Source: COE1 sp910588595
GTDB lineage: Bacteria > Bacillota > Clostridia > Lachnospirales > Lachnospiraceae
Length of the DNA: 16,552 nucleotides
Reading direction: 5' to 3'
Assembly (NCBI GenBank): GCA_948957135.1
Contig: CARDBT010000076.1
Span: 1-16,552 of the forward strand
Of this stretch, positions 7,251-14,476 are shown in pieces. The notes below the pieces were generated by a model. That model had not been told where the DNA came from and made no database searches. It saw only the letters and a program-made list of their open reading frames with translations. A program made the translations under genes and the position numbers. Numbering within the stretch: the first letter of the stretch is position 1; every line of letters starts with the position of its first letter.

Positions 7251-7592
7251 TCATGCAGAAAATTCACTCTCCACCTGTATACATCCTATAATGTGCCGGT
7301 TAAAAATGTCAAGTTCTTCCGCCGGAACCCACAATTCCTGATGATAGTCCGCGCCGACAGTGTGTACGTCAAACTGCGCAGCATACGCATCATCGATCTC
7401 AAACTTTGTCACGTATCCCCTGTGGTCGTCATTATATTTTACATTCCACTGCGATGCGATCTCCGTCGCATATTTTTCATTTAATACGGGATAAAAAATC
7501 GGCTGTTCCGGCAATCTGGGCGGATACTTAGTATAACCGCTGTCCCTGATCAATTCGAACTCCTTTGTCCCTACTGGTCTGTACAATATCAT
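7251..7592 (-). CDS. Small ADP-ribosyltransferase-like protein in NAD operon
   Basis: 113 aa from ATG 7592, one base after the stop of the transferase gene, with GGAGG inside that gene's last codons: translational coupling. The true gene is only this short stretch; a longer frame upstream is a shadow of the transferase. I recall a widespread bacterial family of this size labelled ADP-ribosylation/crystallin J1, with the same landmarks: LYRPVG at the start, PPRLPEQPIFYPVLN (25-39), YATEIA (41-46), VTKFEID (61-67), HQELWVPAEEL (84-94) and FNRHIIG (97-103). The order R/Y-strand, aromatic strand, then a Glu just before VP resembles ADP-ribosyltransferase folds such as DarT or KptA, with E86 as candidate catalytic Glu. 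This is inference. Co-operonic NAD genes suggest it uses or senses NAD+ or ADP-ribose. Confidence 0.6.
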   Translation of the reverse strand: MILYRPVGTKEFELIRDSGYTKYPPRLPEQPIFYPVLNEKYATEIASQWNVKYNDDHRGYVTKFEIDDAYAAQFDVHTVGADYHQELWVPAEELDIFNRHIIGCIQVESEFSA

Positions 7593-7593
7593 C

Positions 7594-9075
7594 TCAGCCT
7601 CCAAAATTCCCGTTATTGAGCCTGTCTCTGATCTCGGCAAGCGACTGCTCCCGCAAAAGCACGCCGTCCCGATACACGGCTTCCAACAGGTTCTCTCTCC
7701 CGAGGATATCCACGCTTGTGTAACCGTCCTGGAAAGCCAGTGCCCCGCGCTCATCGCGGTAAACGCGGCACATTCCCTTCTGGCTCCTCTTGAACCCGCC
7801 CTCCTTGGGATCCTTGAAGATCGGGATCGGTCTGCCGTCCACCTCACAGTAGGTCGCCTTGATGCAGGAGCTGAACGTATCTCTCGTGAACGGCTTCAAC
7901 AGGTCTTCCTCCTCGATGCACTGCATACTGAAACTCCCCACGCCCAGAGCCACATTGCTGCACGCAAAACCATTTTGGGTCAAAATCTTATAAATTTCCT
8001 CGCATCTGTGTATGGTGATGCTGTCTCCATAGATCGCCTTGACGTGGGGATCGAGCACTTTATATCCCTTAGCGTTTACGGTTCCGCCAAAAATATCCCA
8101 CAACCTGAACACCGTTTTTGTCACGACCTCCACACAGTCCCCGCTGTCACCGCGCATCAGCATACAGCCGTTGTGCGCCATGATCTCCTCTCTCAACTGC
8201 GGCAGCACATTGTCAATGACATTCCAGTAATCGTAGGAGTCAAGAACTGCCGAAAAACTCGTGTCGGGATAGATCTCTGTGAGCAGCCTGCGGAGCAGTG
8301 TGATCTCGTCCCCGTCGACAGCGTAATTGCTGCACATCACGGAGTGCTCTGTGCTGACGGCACCGAGAGCGACCGGCTCCCTGGTACAGTCACAGCAGTA
8401 CATCTGCTCCAAAAACGGGATCACCGGAACAGTCGCAGTGTTGAGAAAGGACAGGCACCAGCCCGCACTGGACTTCACTGCCGACTGCAGGCACTCCTGC
8501 CCGCGAAATGAAAAATCGCCCAGCGCCTTTGCCCTCGGCACCGCATCGTCCACCGAAATATCGTAATACCTGTTGACGATCTCCCTGTATGTCGCCCCGA
8601 CTGTCGCGCTGATCATCGGATGCCACAGTTCCGCGCTGATCAGCGACTCGAGCGCCTGCGGGAGCCACGCAAAGTCGGGGTGCGTGTTGCTGATCTCAAA
8701 CATCGGCACGTGCATCGGAACTCTTGTTCCCTCCGGGAGCGCCTTGATCTCTATCGGCAGATAGCCCAGTTTGTGGAGCTTCTCGATCTTTTCTGTCCTG
8801 TACGCCTTCCTGCCAAGTGCGGCGCCAAGCACCCTGTCGTACTCGCCTGCCACCTCGTCCGAGTCCCTGTCAAAAAACGCTTCATTGAAGTAGTCGATCA
8901 GATATGTCCTGATAAATGCCTGCAGCCCAAACATCACCACATGATCCCACATCTTGACACGACTCATGCGCGGCGTGAAATAGGACACCGATCTTTCTAT
9001 TTTGTCCGGCAGCATGTCGGAGTGCACTGCCTTGTAAAAATCGATCAAAAGCATTGGATTTGTCCTTGTCGTCAT
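7594..9075 (-). CDS. NAMPT-family (nicotinamide/nicotinate) phosphoribosyltransferase
   Basis: 493 aa, the usual length of NAMPT/NadV. Recognisable sites by gap-free comparison with human NAMPT: Y14 (DFYKAVHS, human Y18), F188 and R191 (DFSFRG, human F193/R196), H244 (STEHS, human H247), R308 and D310 (RGDSGD, human R311/D313), then KGYKVLDP and FKDP. Position 214 (NTATV) is Ala where human NAMPT has D219 (GTDTV), the residue that contacts the amide of nicotinamide. The start ATG overlaps the stop of the kinase-like gene by four bases (ATGA), so the two products are probably made in fixed ratio. It could be a classical NAMPT giving NMN, a nicotinate-using variant, or a relative of phage Namat, which joins nicotinamide to ADP-ribose pyrophosphate. 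Family assignment is firm; substrate is open. Confidence 0.93.
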   Translation of the reverse strand: MTTRTNPMLLIDFYKAVHSDMLPDKIERSVSYFTPRMSRVKMWDHVVMFGLQAFIRTYLIDYFNEAFFDRDSDEVAGEYDRVLGAALGRKAYRTEKIEKLHKLGYLPIEIKALPEGTRVPMHVPMFEISNTHPDFAWLPQALESLISAELWHPMISATVGATYREIVNRYYDISVDDAVPRAKALGDFSFRGQECLQSAVKSSAGWCLSFLNTATVPVIPFLEQMYCCDCTREPVALGAVSTEHSVMCSNYAVDGDEITLLRRLLTEIYPDTSFSAVLDSYDYWNVIDNVLPQLREEIMAHNGCMLMRGDSGDCVEVVTKTVFRLWDIFGGTVNAKGYKVLDPHVKAIYGDSITIHRCEEIYKILTQNGFACSNVALGVGSFSMQCIEEEDLLKPFTRDTFSSCIKATYCEVDGRPIPIFKDPKEGGFKRSQKGMCRVYRDERGALAFQDGYTSVDILGRENLLEAVYRDGVLLREQSLAEIRDRLNNGNFGG

Positions 9076-9929
9076 AATACCTCCAATTCTAATATCTTGA
9101 ACTTTGTGTTTTCCCTATGTTGAAAGATGCTGTCCGTCGTGTAAATCTGTTTGATGTTACTGCATTCGGGGAGCTTTCCCCTGAGTGCATTCTCCTCGCA
9201 ATGGCTTACAAAGAGATAGATATCCGCCGCGCCGAGTGCCGTTAGTGCCTCCGCTGAATGGACAAATGTTCCTCCGTAAGAACAGATATCATCCACGATC
9301 AGCACATCATTTCCGGCGATCAGCTCTGTCTCCCCCGCGACGGAAAGGCTTTTGATCTCCCCTGTGCTCCACTCCCGGTTCTTGATGCCAAAGCAGTAAG
9401 GAAGTGCGATCATGCCGCTGTAACGCTTTCCTGCGCCCTCGTCAGGATAGAACATCAGCGGCTTTTTCCCGCTTCGCCGCCCGATCTCATCTATGACTTT
9501 CTCGATATATCTCTGCGGCGTGTACTGCCTCACCCTGTCGATCAATGCGAGGCTGACATTGGAATGTGCGTCGAGCACCCTCACCTCGGTAAAGTCCAGA
9601 CTGTTGATCAGCTCCGCAAAATACTTGAGCGTGAACACGTCCTCCGGGTTCTTGACCCTGTCCTGCCTGGCGTTAGGGATATATGGCATATCGAGGATCA
9701 AGTCATGATACCCTGCTGCCCGGATATGTTTTGCGAGGAAATAGACCGCAAGCAGTTCTTCGTTATTTTCATAGTTCCACCGGATCGTGACAGCGCCTTT
9801 CTTTTCTGTGCTTTGTCCGCCGGCGCTGTCATTTCCTGCCTCTGATGCGTCTGTCAGCGCTTCCTTTAACAGAAGTGTACCGTCCGGAAAATAGTTGATA
9901 TCTACTTTTTTGCCGTTTATTTTTATCAT
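9072..9929 (-). CDS. PRPP-synthetase-family kinase, possibly Adps-like
   Basis: 285 aa; ATG with GGAGGG upstream. Prs-family landmarks: FPDG (14-17), ARQDR (87-91), DAH (120-122), K183/R185 matching the catalytic Lys/Arg pair of Prs, and IVDDI (211-215). It is shorter than housekeeping Prs (about 315 aa). The loop that in Prs and other PRPP enzymes holds the 5'-phosphate (DTAGT or DTGGT) here reads SYGGT (217-221), so Asp and Thr are replaced by Ser and Tyr. That suggests a substrate other than plain ribose 5-phosphate. It pairs with the next gene by a four-base overlap, the same pairing as phage Adps-Namat, in which Adps pyrophosphorylates ADP-ribose. Alternatively it supplies PRPP locally to the transferase. 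A low-complexity insertion (26-45) is rich in Gly, Ser and Glu. Confidence 0.85.
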   Translation of the reverse strand: MIKINGKKVDINYFPDGTLLLKEALTDASEAGNDSAGGQSTEKKGAVTIRWNYENNEELLAVYFLAKHIRAAGYHDLILDMPYIPNARQDRVKNPEDVFTLKYFAELINSLDFTEVRVLDAHSNVSLALIDRVRQYTPQRYIEKVIDEIGRRSGKKPLMFYPDEGAGKRYSGMIALPYCFGIKNREWSTGEIKSLSVAGETELIAGNDVLIVDDICSYGGTFVHSAEALTALGAADIYLFVSHCEENALRGKLPECSNIKQIYTTDSIFQHRENTKFKILELEVL

Positions 9930-9983
9930 ATTGCCCTCCGCTTATCCGCAAACCTGTCCTAATCATCCTGTCTCTGTGCGATT

Positions 9984-10499
9984 TTATACGATCTGGATCT
10001 GGCACATTTTCATCGCCTCGAGAGCATTGGCGTGACTCTGCGGCGTGACGCCTGCGCAGCATTTTTCGATGACCCTGATCTGTGTCTCGGGCATGTTTGC
10101 CTTGATCAGCAAAGCATTGGATATGACACAGATGTCCGTACAGAGCCCGACAAGAGTGACGCTTTCGATCTCTTCGTCCGCCTTTAAGTACTCTGCGAGC
10201 GCGACAGAGCCAAAAGTAGGTTTGTCAAATATTTTCATGGGATCCGTCCTGAGCACCTGCAGCTTTTTGTCGATCTGCCATCCGTCCGTTCCCTCGATGC
10301 AGTGCGGGACAGGGAGATTTTTGCCCTCCTGTGTCTCCATATAGTTTTCGTGGTGCGTGTCTCTTGTGAAGATCACCTCCCCGTCGAATGTCTTGATCGT
10401 CTCCGCCACATTGTCGACAATGGCAGCAGCCTCCTTTGTTCCCAGTGCCCCATCTATAAAATCCTTCTGCATGTCTACAACTATTAATACTTTTCTCAT
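9984..10499 (-). CDS. pncA: Nicotinamidase (PncA-type cysteine hydrolase)
   Basis: 171 aa; ATG with AGGAG and GAGGG upstream. Isochorismatase-like fold with the Asp-Lys-Cys triad: D9 (VVDMQKDF), K93 (DKPTFGS) and C124 (CTDICV). The metal site region has D47 and H49 (TRDTHH) and H66 (PHCIEGTDGW); the HC..GT.GW stretch is typical of nicotinamidases. It should convert nicotinamide to nicotinate plus ammonia. First gene of the NAD operon, downstream of a strong promoter with two operator-like palindromes. A nicotinamidase upstream of a NAMPT-family enzyme is unusual because both would compete for nicotinamide. A related amidase acting on another amide cannot be excluded. Confidence 0.85.
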   Translation of the reverse strand: MRKVLIVVDMQKDFIDGALGTKEAAAIVDNVAETIKTFDGEVIFTRDTHHENYMETQEGKNLPVPHCIEGTDGWQIDKKLQVLRTDPMKIFDKPTFGSVALAEYLKADEEIESVTLVGLCTDICVISNALLIKANMPETQIRVIEKCCAGVTPQSHANALEAMKMCQIQIV

Positions 10500-10553
10500 A
10501 CTGATCCCTCTCCTATTTGATTTCCATTATGATTTTGCTGTTTCAGTTTTATT

Positions 10554-10576
10554 CTTATTATCTATTTGATAATAAG
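10554..10576. promoter_or_regulatory. Operator-like palindrome O1 of the NAD operon
   Basis: Perfect 9-bp arms CTTATTATC and GATAATAAG around the 5-bp spacer TATTT. It starts right at the downstream edge of the -10 box, so the transcription start would lie within it: a repressor site by position. Nearly identical to 16133-16155 (one base different, same spacer). The presumed binder is the NrtR-like protein at 2710-3648. Confidence 0.8.
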
Positions 10577-10605
10577 ATTGTACCACTGTATTTCATATAT
10601 GTCAA
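10577..10605 (-). promoter_or_regulatory. Consensus sigma-A promoter of the NAD operon
   Basis: On the minus strand: TTGACA (10600-10605), 17-bp spacer ending in TGG, and TACAAT (10577-10582). Close to ideal consensus with a TG extension, so a strong promoter when not repressed. It is exactly bracketed by the two palindromes. Confidence 0.88.
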
Positions 10606-10608
10606 TTA

Positions 10609-10631
10609 CTTATTATCAAAAATATAATAAG
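10609..10631. promoter_or_regulatory. Operator-like palindrome O2 of the NAD operon
   Basis: Arms CTTATTATC and TATAATAAG around AAAAA; eight of nine arm positions pair. It lies four bases upstream of the -35 box, 55 bp from O1 start to start. Read on the minus strand it carries the same TTTGATAATAAG half-site that O1 carries on the plus strand, so the two face each other across the promoter. Confidence 0.7.
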
Positions 10632-10709
10632 TTTTCACCGTTCCATCCAGTCACAAATGTCAACAGTACCGCGTACACAAAAAAATCCATCTAATTATAT
10701 ATGATACAC

Positions 10710-10736
10710 TAAATATTTTGATTTTTAAACCGATAT
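10710..10736 (+). promoter_or_regulatory. Sigma-D (sigma-28)-type flagellar promoter
   Basis: TAAA (10710-10713), exactly 15 bases, then ACCGATAT (10729-10736). The Bacillus sigma-D consensus is TAAA-N15-GCCGATAT, so only one position differs. It reads toward the FliD-C-like gene, about 120 bases upstream of its start. Confidence 0.65.
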
Positions 10737-10777
10737 TTTATTTATAGGAAGAATTTGTCATACCGCACGAAAAGCAA

Positions 10778-10806
10778 TTGATTTTTAAGACGCAACGGTA
10801 TAAAAT
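10778..10806 (+). promoter_or_regulatory. Possible sigma-A promoter of the FliD-C-like gene
   Basis: TTGATT (10778-10783), 17-bp spacer, TAAAAT (10801-10806). A reasonable but not strong match in AT-rich DNA; it may act together with the upstream sigma-D-type promoter. Confidence 0.45.
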
Positions 10807-10857
10807 AATAGTAACACATAAATAAAATTAATTTATTAGTGAAGGAGTGATGGATCT

Positions 10858-12057
10858 ATGAATTTCTGGAATTCAACCAACTCAATGTTTGGCTCAAACA
10901 ACTCGACAAACCTGTACAGCCTGTTCTCCGAAAGAGCTTCAATAAAAAACGGTACATACAAAAGAATGCTCACTTCCTACTTTGATACTGTAGGCAGCAG
11001 CTCGGACGGGACGTCATCTACCAGAAGGAATCGCGGTTCTGACATTATCGACAGGCTGCTCAAGGAAAAAATGTACCCCACAGTCTCCAAGGAGACAAAG
11101 GAGGCAAACTCCAACCTGACTTCAGGACTTAACAGCCTGCAGTCCTCTGTTTCTGCTTTGCAGAAGGACAGCACCTACGAGGATACGGAGAATGGCTCTA
11201 CTGCAGCGGATAAGGTTTTATCTGCGGTAAAATCTTATGTGACCAGTTACAACGATGTCGTGACAGCATCCAAGAGCTCTACACTCTCCAACAAAACAGC
11301 CTACGTGGCAAACATGATGAGTGCTACCTCCAAATACTCAAAGGATCTTGCAGAGATCGGCGTCTCTCTCAAGCAGGACGGAACACTTCAGCTTGATGAG
11401 ACCAAGTTAAAGTCCACTGACATCTCCAAGGTACAGAAGCTGTTTTCATCGGACAATATTCAGAGCTATGGCTCCACGATCGCTTCCCGCGTGAAGTTCG
11501 CAGGCGGTGGTTCAAGCTCTTCCACGAACAAGACCGACAATAAGACAGACACAGACACCGATACAAAGAAGCCTGCCATCACAGGTGCTGCCGGTCTCAA
11601 GACAGACGGCGAGGCACTCGCATCGAGTGATCTGTACGCCAAGAGCAAGGATCAGGACGGCAATGAGACCTACAATGTCAACAAGATCCTCTCCACAGCA
11701 AAGAGCTTTGTGAGCAATTACAACAAAATGTTTGACAACGCCGAATCCAGTTCCAACTCAGGCGTGATATCGAATCTGGCATACATCAGGGAGCGGACGA
11801 AGAACAATACGAAAAAGCTCGAGGAGTTCGGCTTCAGCGTAGACAAGAACGGCAGAATGAAGCTTGACGAGGACACCTTCAAGAAGGCTGATATGAGCAA
11901 GGTACAGGACTTTTTCAAGGATTACGGTTCTTATGTTGCCAACAACGCGTCACGAGTGAACTACTATATGAACACGAACGCAAATGCAGCCAGCGGATAC
12001 ACATCCAAGGCATCCTACAATATACCACCCGTATCCGATTATAATGCATTCATGTAA
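10858..12057 (+). CDS. Protein with two tandem FliD-C-like (hook-associated) modules
   Basis: 399 aa; ATG with AAGGAG eleven bases upstream. Two diverged repeats of about 125 residues (roughly 88-213 and 245-370) each show the pattern of the FliD C-terminal region: a helix with SYVTSYN or SFVSNYN, then L(A/E)E(I/F)G(V/F)S followed by DGTLQLDETKL or NGRMKLDEDTF, then KVQ(K/D)(L/F)F, then an Ala/Ser/Asn-rich helix ending SRV. They are joined by a disordered Ser/Thr/Asp linker (216-240) with a TDTDTD run. There is no FliD N-terminal domain, no signal peptide and no membrane helix. A sigma-D-type promoter upstream fits a motility-linked role, for example a secreted flagellar-associated filament or cap-like protein. 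No other flagellar gene is present. I recall similar solitary proteins in Lachnospiraceae; function unknown. Confidence 0.7.
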   Translation: MNFWNSTNSMFGSNNSTNLYSLFSERASIKNGTYKRMLTSYFDTVGSSSDGTSSTRRNRGSDIIDRLLKEKMYPTVSKETKEANSNLTSGLNSLQSSVSALQKDSTYEDTENGSTAADKVLSAVKSYVTSYNDVVTASKSSTLSNKTAYVANMMSATSKYSKDLAEIGVSLKQDGTLQLDETKLKSTDISKVQKLFSSDNIQSYGSTIASRVKFAGGGSSSSTNKTDNKTDTDTDTKKPAITGAAGLKTDGEALASSDLYAKSKDQDGNETYNVNKILSTAKSFVSNYNKMFDNAESSSNSGVISNLAYIRERTKNNTKKLEEFGFSVDKNGRMKLDEDTFKKADMSKVQDFFKDYGSYVANNASRVNYYMNTNANAASGYTSKASYNIPPVSDYNAFM

Positions 12058-12082
12058 CCTTTTCATATGGATACACACAACA

Positions 12083-12108
12083 ACTGGGCTGAGATCATTC
12101 AGCCCAGT
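12083..12108. terminator. Bidirectional terminator between convergent genes
   Basis: Perfect 10-bp stem ACTGGGCTGA/TCAGCCCAGT with a 6-nt loop, followed on the plus strand by TTATAT and on the minus strand by TTGTTGTG. It ends the FliD-C-like gene (stop at 12057) and the kinase gene; the kinase stop codon (12099-12101) and its last codons lie inside the stem. Confidence 0.75.
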
Positions 12109-13796
12109 TTATATATGTTCTCATGATTGACGATCACAAACTGATTCTTCTTTTTGATCAGCGTGCTGTCATGATCCACGACATCACATGCAAAATCCTT
12201 AAATATTGACCTGACATAAGAAAAACCTCTGATCTTACCATCTATCGGTATATAGATCGTGCTGTTGCTGATGCAGGGTGCACTCAATGAACACTGGTAG
12301 GAAATCTGATCCGTCTCGTACTCAACCCCCCTTTCGGCAGCCACATATGTCTTAAATGTTCCTGTGCTGTCCTCTAGAAGCAGCAGCCATTTTGCCGCCA
12401 CATTATCGTAGTGGATCCCATAGTGAATGACATCTGTGTCATATTTGATCTGTACATTTGTCCCGTTGACACACAATATCAGTTTCCCGCAATAATAATT
12501 CAGAATACAGTACCTGCCCGATTCCACTTCAAAGAAAGATATATTGCTGCACTTACAGACCGTCCTGATGCTGTTTCCATCTTTTAATACCGTCATATCC
12601 GTAAAGGAATTCTGCCTTGATATATAATAGACATGGCTGCCCTCCACAACGATCCGGCTTTTATACTTCTTGCGGATCCTGTACTCCTTTTTCGAATGGA
12701 TCACAAATTCCTCCAATAGATCTTCCACCAAATATCCGTCGGATGTAAAATAATACCGGACGCCATACTGATATCGCACCCTTTTGCCCAGACGGACATC
12801 AACGACCTCATCGTTTCGGTCTAAATACATATTTTCGTGGAAGACGGTCTTAATCTCTTTGGCGGAAAACAGGGCGGACAGGTTCAATCCGTTCATGACT
12901 CCCTGCGACAGCGGCTTTTGCTGAATCGCGGCATTGGCATCGCAGAGCGGACAGGTACTATATTTCCCATAATAGTACTCTCTGTCGACACCGCAGTATT
13001 TCAGATCACCAAGCAGCTCTGCGAGTTCGCCGGACAGGTTCCTGGACTGATTCTGGAAAACCGCCTGCAGTGCACTGACCAGGTCCGGAGACAAATTTCT
13101 CCATGGTCTGATCGTTCTGGGGATCGTGACCCGGGGATTCTCTATGACAGAAATCCCGCATTTCATCCGCTCCAAGATGTTCATATCCGGATTCATAGTG
13201 CCGCCAAAAGGGTGTATCCTCGTCAGCAGCTTCCACGTCAGCACAGCAAATGAATAGGTGTCTGTAGCAGCATTGAAATCGTTTGACTGCAATAACGGAT
13301 CCTTGAATAGATCCATGGCGACCTCACACTGCTCTTCCTCCACTGCCCAGCTGTCACAGTCGATCAGATAGATGTTGAACTGCCCGTCAAACAAAATATT
13401 CTGATCATTGAGATCACCGATAAAAATATGGCTCTCATGAAGCTTGTTCATCACCTCCTGCACGCTGACCAGCATTGTCAAAATATCTTTTGTGGTGATA
13501 TTGTTTGCCGTCAGGAATTTCCGGTTTACAAGTTTCCTGATCTCCTCCCCCTCCACCTTGTCCATACAATAACCAATAAACATTCCGCTTTTGTCCGTGA
13601 CGATATCCCTGGGGCAGACGACTTCCTTTGGCAGCTGGCGAGAAAGGGATTTTTGGAGGAGCATCTGTACTTTTCTTTGTTTTGACAAGAGATTGACAAC
13701 CGGCTTGTAGATCTTGATCATCTGCCCGTTATTTTCGTAGAGCAAACCTTCTCCGCCCTCTGCCAGCGGTGTTTTTCCTGCGCAGTCATATACCAT
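12099..13796 (-). CDS. YegI-like serine/threonine protein kinase of a vWA-PP2C-kinase triad
   Basis: 565 aa from ATG 13796, with AAGGAGG upstream and the kinase fold beginning at once; an upstream in-frame ATG at 13883 would overlap the PP2C gene. Kinase landmarks: glycine loop LAEGGEGLLY (11-20), K28 (MIKIYKP), catalytic GDLNDQN with D128 and N133, and LIDCDSW (D146) in place of DFG. The GDLN/DxDS forms are typical of the YegI/TerY-P-associated kinases. After the kinase domain there is a CPLC motif (282-285), possibly half of a zinc knuckle, and then a beta-rich C-terminal half (about 320-565) with many Tyr and short strands, perhaps propeller-like. No membrane helix. It is last in the operon after vWA and PP2C genes, whose products probably form a phosphorylation switch with it. 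Confidence 0.85.
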   Translation of the reverse strand: MVYDCAGKTPLAEGGEGLLYENNGQMIKIYKPVVNLLSKQRKVQMLLQKSLSRQLPKEVVCPRDIVTDKSGMFIGYCMDKVEGEEIRKLVNRKFLTANNITTKDILTMLVSVQEVMNKLHESHIFIGDLNDQNILFDGQFNIYLIDCDSWAVEEEQCEVAMDLFKDPLLQSNDFNAATDTYSFAVLTWKLLTRIHPFGGTMNPDMNILERMKCGISVIENPRVTIPRTIRPWRNLSPDLVSALQAVFQNQSRNLSGELAELLGDLKYCGVDREYYYGKYSTCPLCDANAAIQQKPLSQGVMNGLNLSALFSAKEIKTVFHENMYLDRNDEVVDVRLGKRVRYQYGVRYYFTSDGYLVEDLLEEFVIHSKKEYRIRKKYKSRIVVEGSHVYYISRQNSFTDMTVLKDGNSIRTVCKCSNISFFEVESGRYCILNYYCGKLILCVNGTNVQIKYDTDVIHYGIHYDNVAAKWLLLLEDSTGTFKTYVAAERGVEYETDQISYQCSLSAPCISNSTIYIPIDGKIRGFSYVRSIFKDFACDVVDHDSTLIKKKNQFVIVNHENIYKLG

Positions 13797-13830
13797 ATCC
13801 ACCTGCCTCCTTCCTGCTGTCAGCAGCCTC

Positions 13831-14466
13831 TCAGAATACGATCGTGATATCATCCTGAAACAGTTTTTGATTGCGGTTGACAAAACGTTTGATCGCAGAC
13901 GCCTTACCTGTTTTTAACAGCTGGATAAACTCTTCCCGCAACGCTTTATCCGCTGACCGGACGATAAACCGAAGTCCGTCCGATGCGATCCCCACATTTT
14001 TGTATTCTTTTTTGGAGAAACTCTGTTGCACAAAATCAACGCCCTCTTTATAATAAGCAAGCATCTCTGCATCACAATAATTATAAACATAATATTTTGG
14101 ATATTCGCCGTCGCTCAGCTCTTCAAATGAGATATGACCTTCTAGATCCTCCAGAATGACAAAACCGTCCCCACAGTATGACACCTTGAAGAAATCCTCA
14201 TTTTCTATTACCTTTAGGATCGTAAAACAAAGGTGATCCCTGATCGAGGACGATGACTGTCCGAAGATGCTGACCATTCTTTTAAAGATCTGCTTTGTGC
14301 TGTAACCAAGCCCCGACAGATGACAGTACATCTTCACCCCGACTTCACTGTGTGCCCCTTCCGAACAGCCATCACACACCAATTTCATACGATCTTGTTG
14401 GAGTCCATAATCCTGACAGTTCATTCCTGCCTCAAGGTGCTGTGCACCAACCTTGTTGACAAACAT
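13831..14466 (-). CDS. PP2C-family protein phosphatase (YegK-like)
   Basis: 211 aa from ATG 14466, with AGGAGGGG four bases before it; an upstream in-frame ATG would overlap the vWA gene and has no such site. PP2C landmarks: GMNCQDYG (14-21), VCDGCSEGAHSEVG (30-43) with metal-binding D32-G33, CGDGFVILED in the middle, GIASDGLRF, and the C-terminal QDDITIVF. These give the conserved acidic residues for two Mn/Mg ions. It should dephosphorylate Ser/Thr residues, most likely on the adjacent kinase or vWA protein. It starts 10 bases after the vWA stop and ends 34 bases before the kinase start. The order vWA-PP2C-kinase matches E. coli yegL-yegK-yegI and the TerY-P triads. Confidence 0.88.
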   Translation of the reverse strand: MFVNKVGAQHLEAGMNCQDYGLQQDRMKLVCDGCSEGAHSEVGVKMYCHLSGLGYSTKQIFKRMVSIFGQSSSSIRDHLCFTILKVIENEDFFKVSYCGDGFVILEDLEGHISFEELSDGEYPKYYVYNYCDAEMLAYYKEGVDFVQQSFSKKEYKNVGIASDGLRFIVRSADKALREEFIQLLKTGKASAIKRFVNRNQKLFQDDITIVF

Positions 14467-14476
14467 AGATCCCCTC

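Noticed and set aside
7593..7847. Upstream extension of the 113-aa gene to a 198-aa reading frame
   Set aside because: It overlaps the well-conserved C-terminus of the NAMPT-family gene, is Arg/Ser-rich as expected of a shadow frame, and a coupled ATG with GGAGG exists at 7592.
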